A stretch of 39,225 nucleotides of DNA, taken from the NCBI RefSeq assembly GCF_902804475.1, contig NZ_CADCSU010000159.1, forward strand, positions 1-39,225, in the 5' to 3' direction. Below, one piece after another: positions 39,201 to 39,225 of the stretch. Positions within the stretch are counted from its first letter, which is position 1; every line of letters starts with the position of its first letter. Source of the stretch: Flavobacterium bizetiae (lineage in GTDB: Bacteria > Bacteroidota > Bacteroidia > Flavobacteriales > Flavobacteriaceae). The position numbers and the translations under genes are program-made. Below the pieces are notes generated by a model that was not told the origin of the DNA, ran no database searches, and was given only the letters and a program-made list of their open reading frames with translations.

Positions 39201-39225
39201 AACAAACAAAATTCCCAAAAAAAAA

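Noticed and set aside
39023..39205. Open frame of 60 codons on the minus strand at the right edge
   Set aside because: It overlaps the response regulator and hairpin repeat copy C and shows no protein features.

Overview
This window looks like chromosomal DNA of a Flavobacterium (Bacteroidetes, close to the F. johnsoniae type). The evidence is AT-rich sequence, TAnnTTTG-type -7 promoter boxes in front of many genes, few Shine-Dalgarno sequences, two giant exported proteins with the type B C-terminal signal of the type IX secretion system (T9SS), 2TM-domain/LytS/LytTR signalling genes, a TonB-dependent receptor with a carboxypeptidase-regulatory-like N-terminus, and COX15-type heme A synthase. 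No rRNA, tRNA, CRISPR array, prophage or classical insertion sequence was recognised.

Layout. 190-1215 heme A synthase. 8378 down to 1313 (minus strand): TonB-dependent receptor, DUF2141 protein, TPR-like protein, LytS-type kinase fused to a 2TM domain, four further tandem 2TM copies (one broken by a nonsense codon) and a LytTR response regulator; this reads as one signalling and outer-membrane locus. 8520-11975: DinB-like, YciI-like, HEAT-like lipoprotein, sugar O-acetyltransferase, VOC protein. 12320-14264: ClC chloride channel and HPP membrane protein. 14479-16576: pRiA4b ORF3-like protein, a four-helix-bundle (S23/IVP) protein framed by inverted octamer arrays, and a nucleoid-associated protein. 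16665-18070: TetR regulator and SDR oxidoreductase with two matching operators. 18299-22147: GAF protein and, convergent to it, an HD + Pycsar-effector-like membrane protein. 22174-25908: metallophosphoesterase / kinase-like / outer-membrane-barrel fusion lipoprotein. 26063-28023: beta-propeller-like lipoprotein and a kinase-like unknown. 28119-29870: ABC-2 exporter. 29886-34860: two T9SS type B adhesin-like proteins. 34994-36790 typA/bipA. 36959-39079: PAS histidine kinase and a single-domain response regulator.

The most unusual signal is between the genes. Nine arms built from 8-bp units (consensus GNNNCNAA, usually exactly four units followed by a GTTTT/GGTTT tail) are scattered through the window. 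Eight of them form four inward-facing inverted pairs. One pair encloses the four-helix-bundle gene, much as 23S rRNA intervening sequences enclose the related S23 gene; the other pairs are empty or hold a second hairpin. A separate family of hairpin elements (ATCTTTTGT...ACAAAAGGAT core) sits three times just downstream of plus-strand stop codons, always in the orientation of the upstream gene.

Product names rest on motif recognition from memory. No database search or fold prediction was run.
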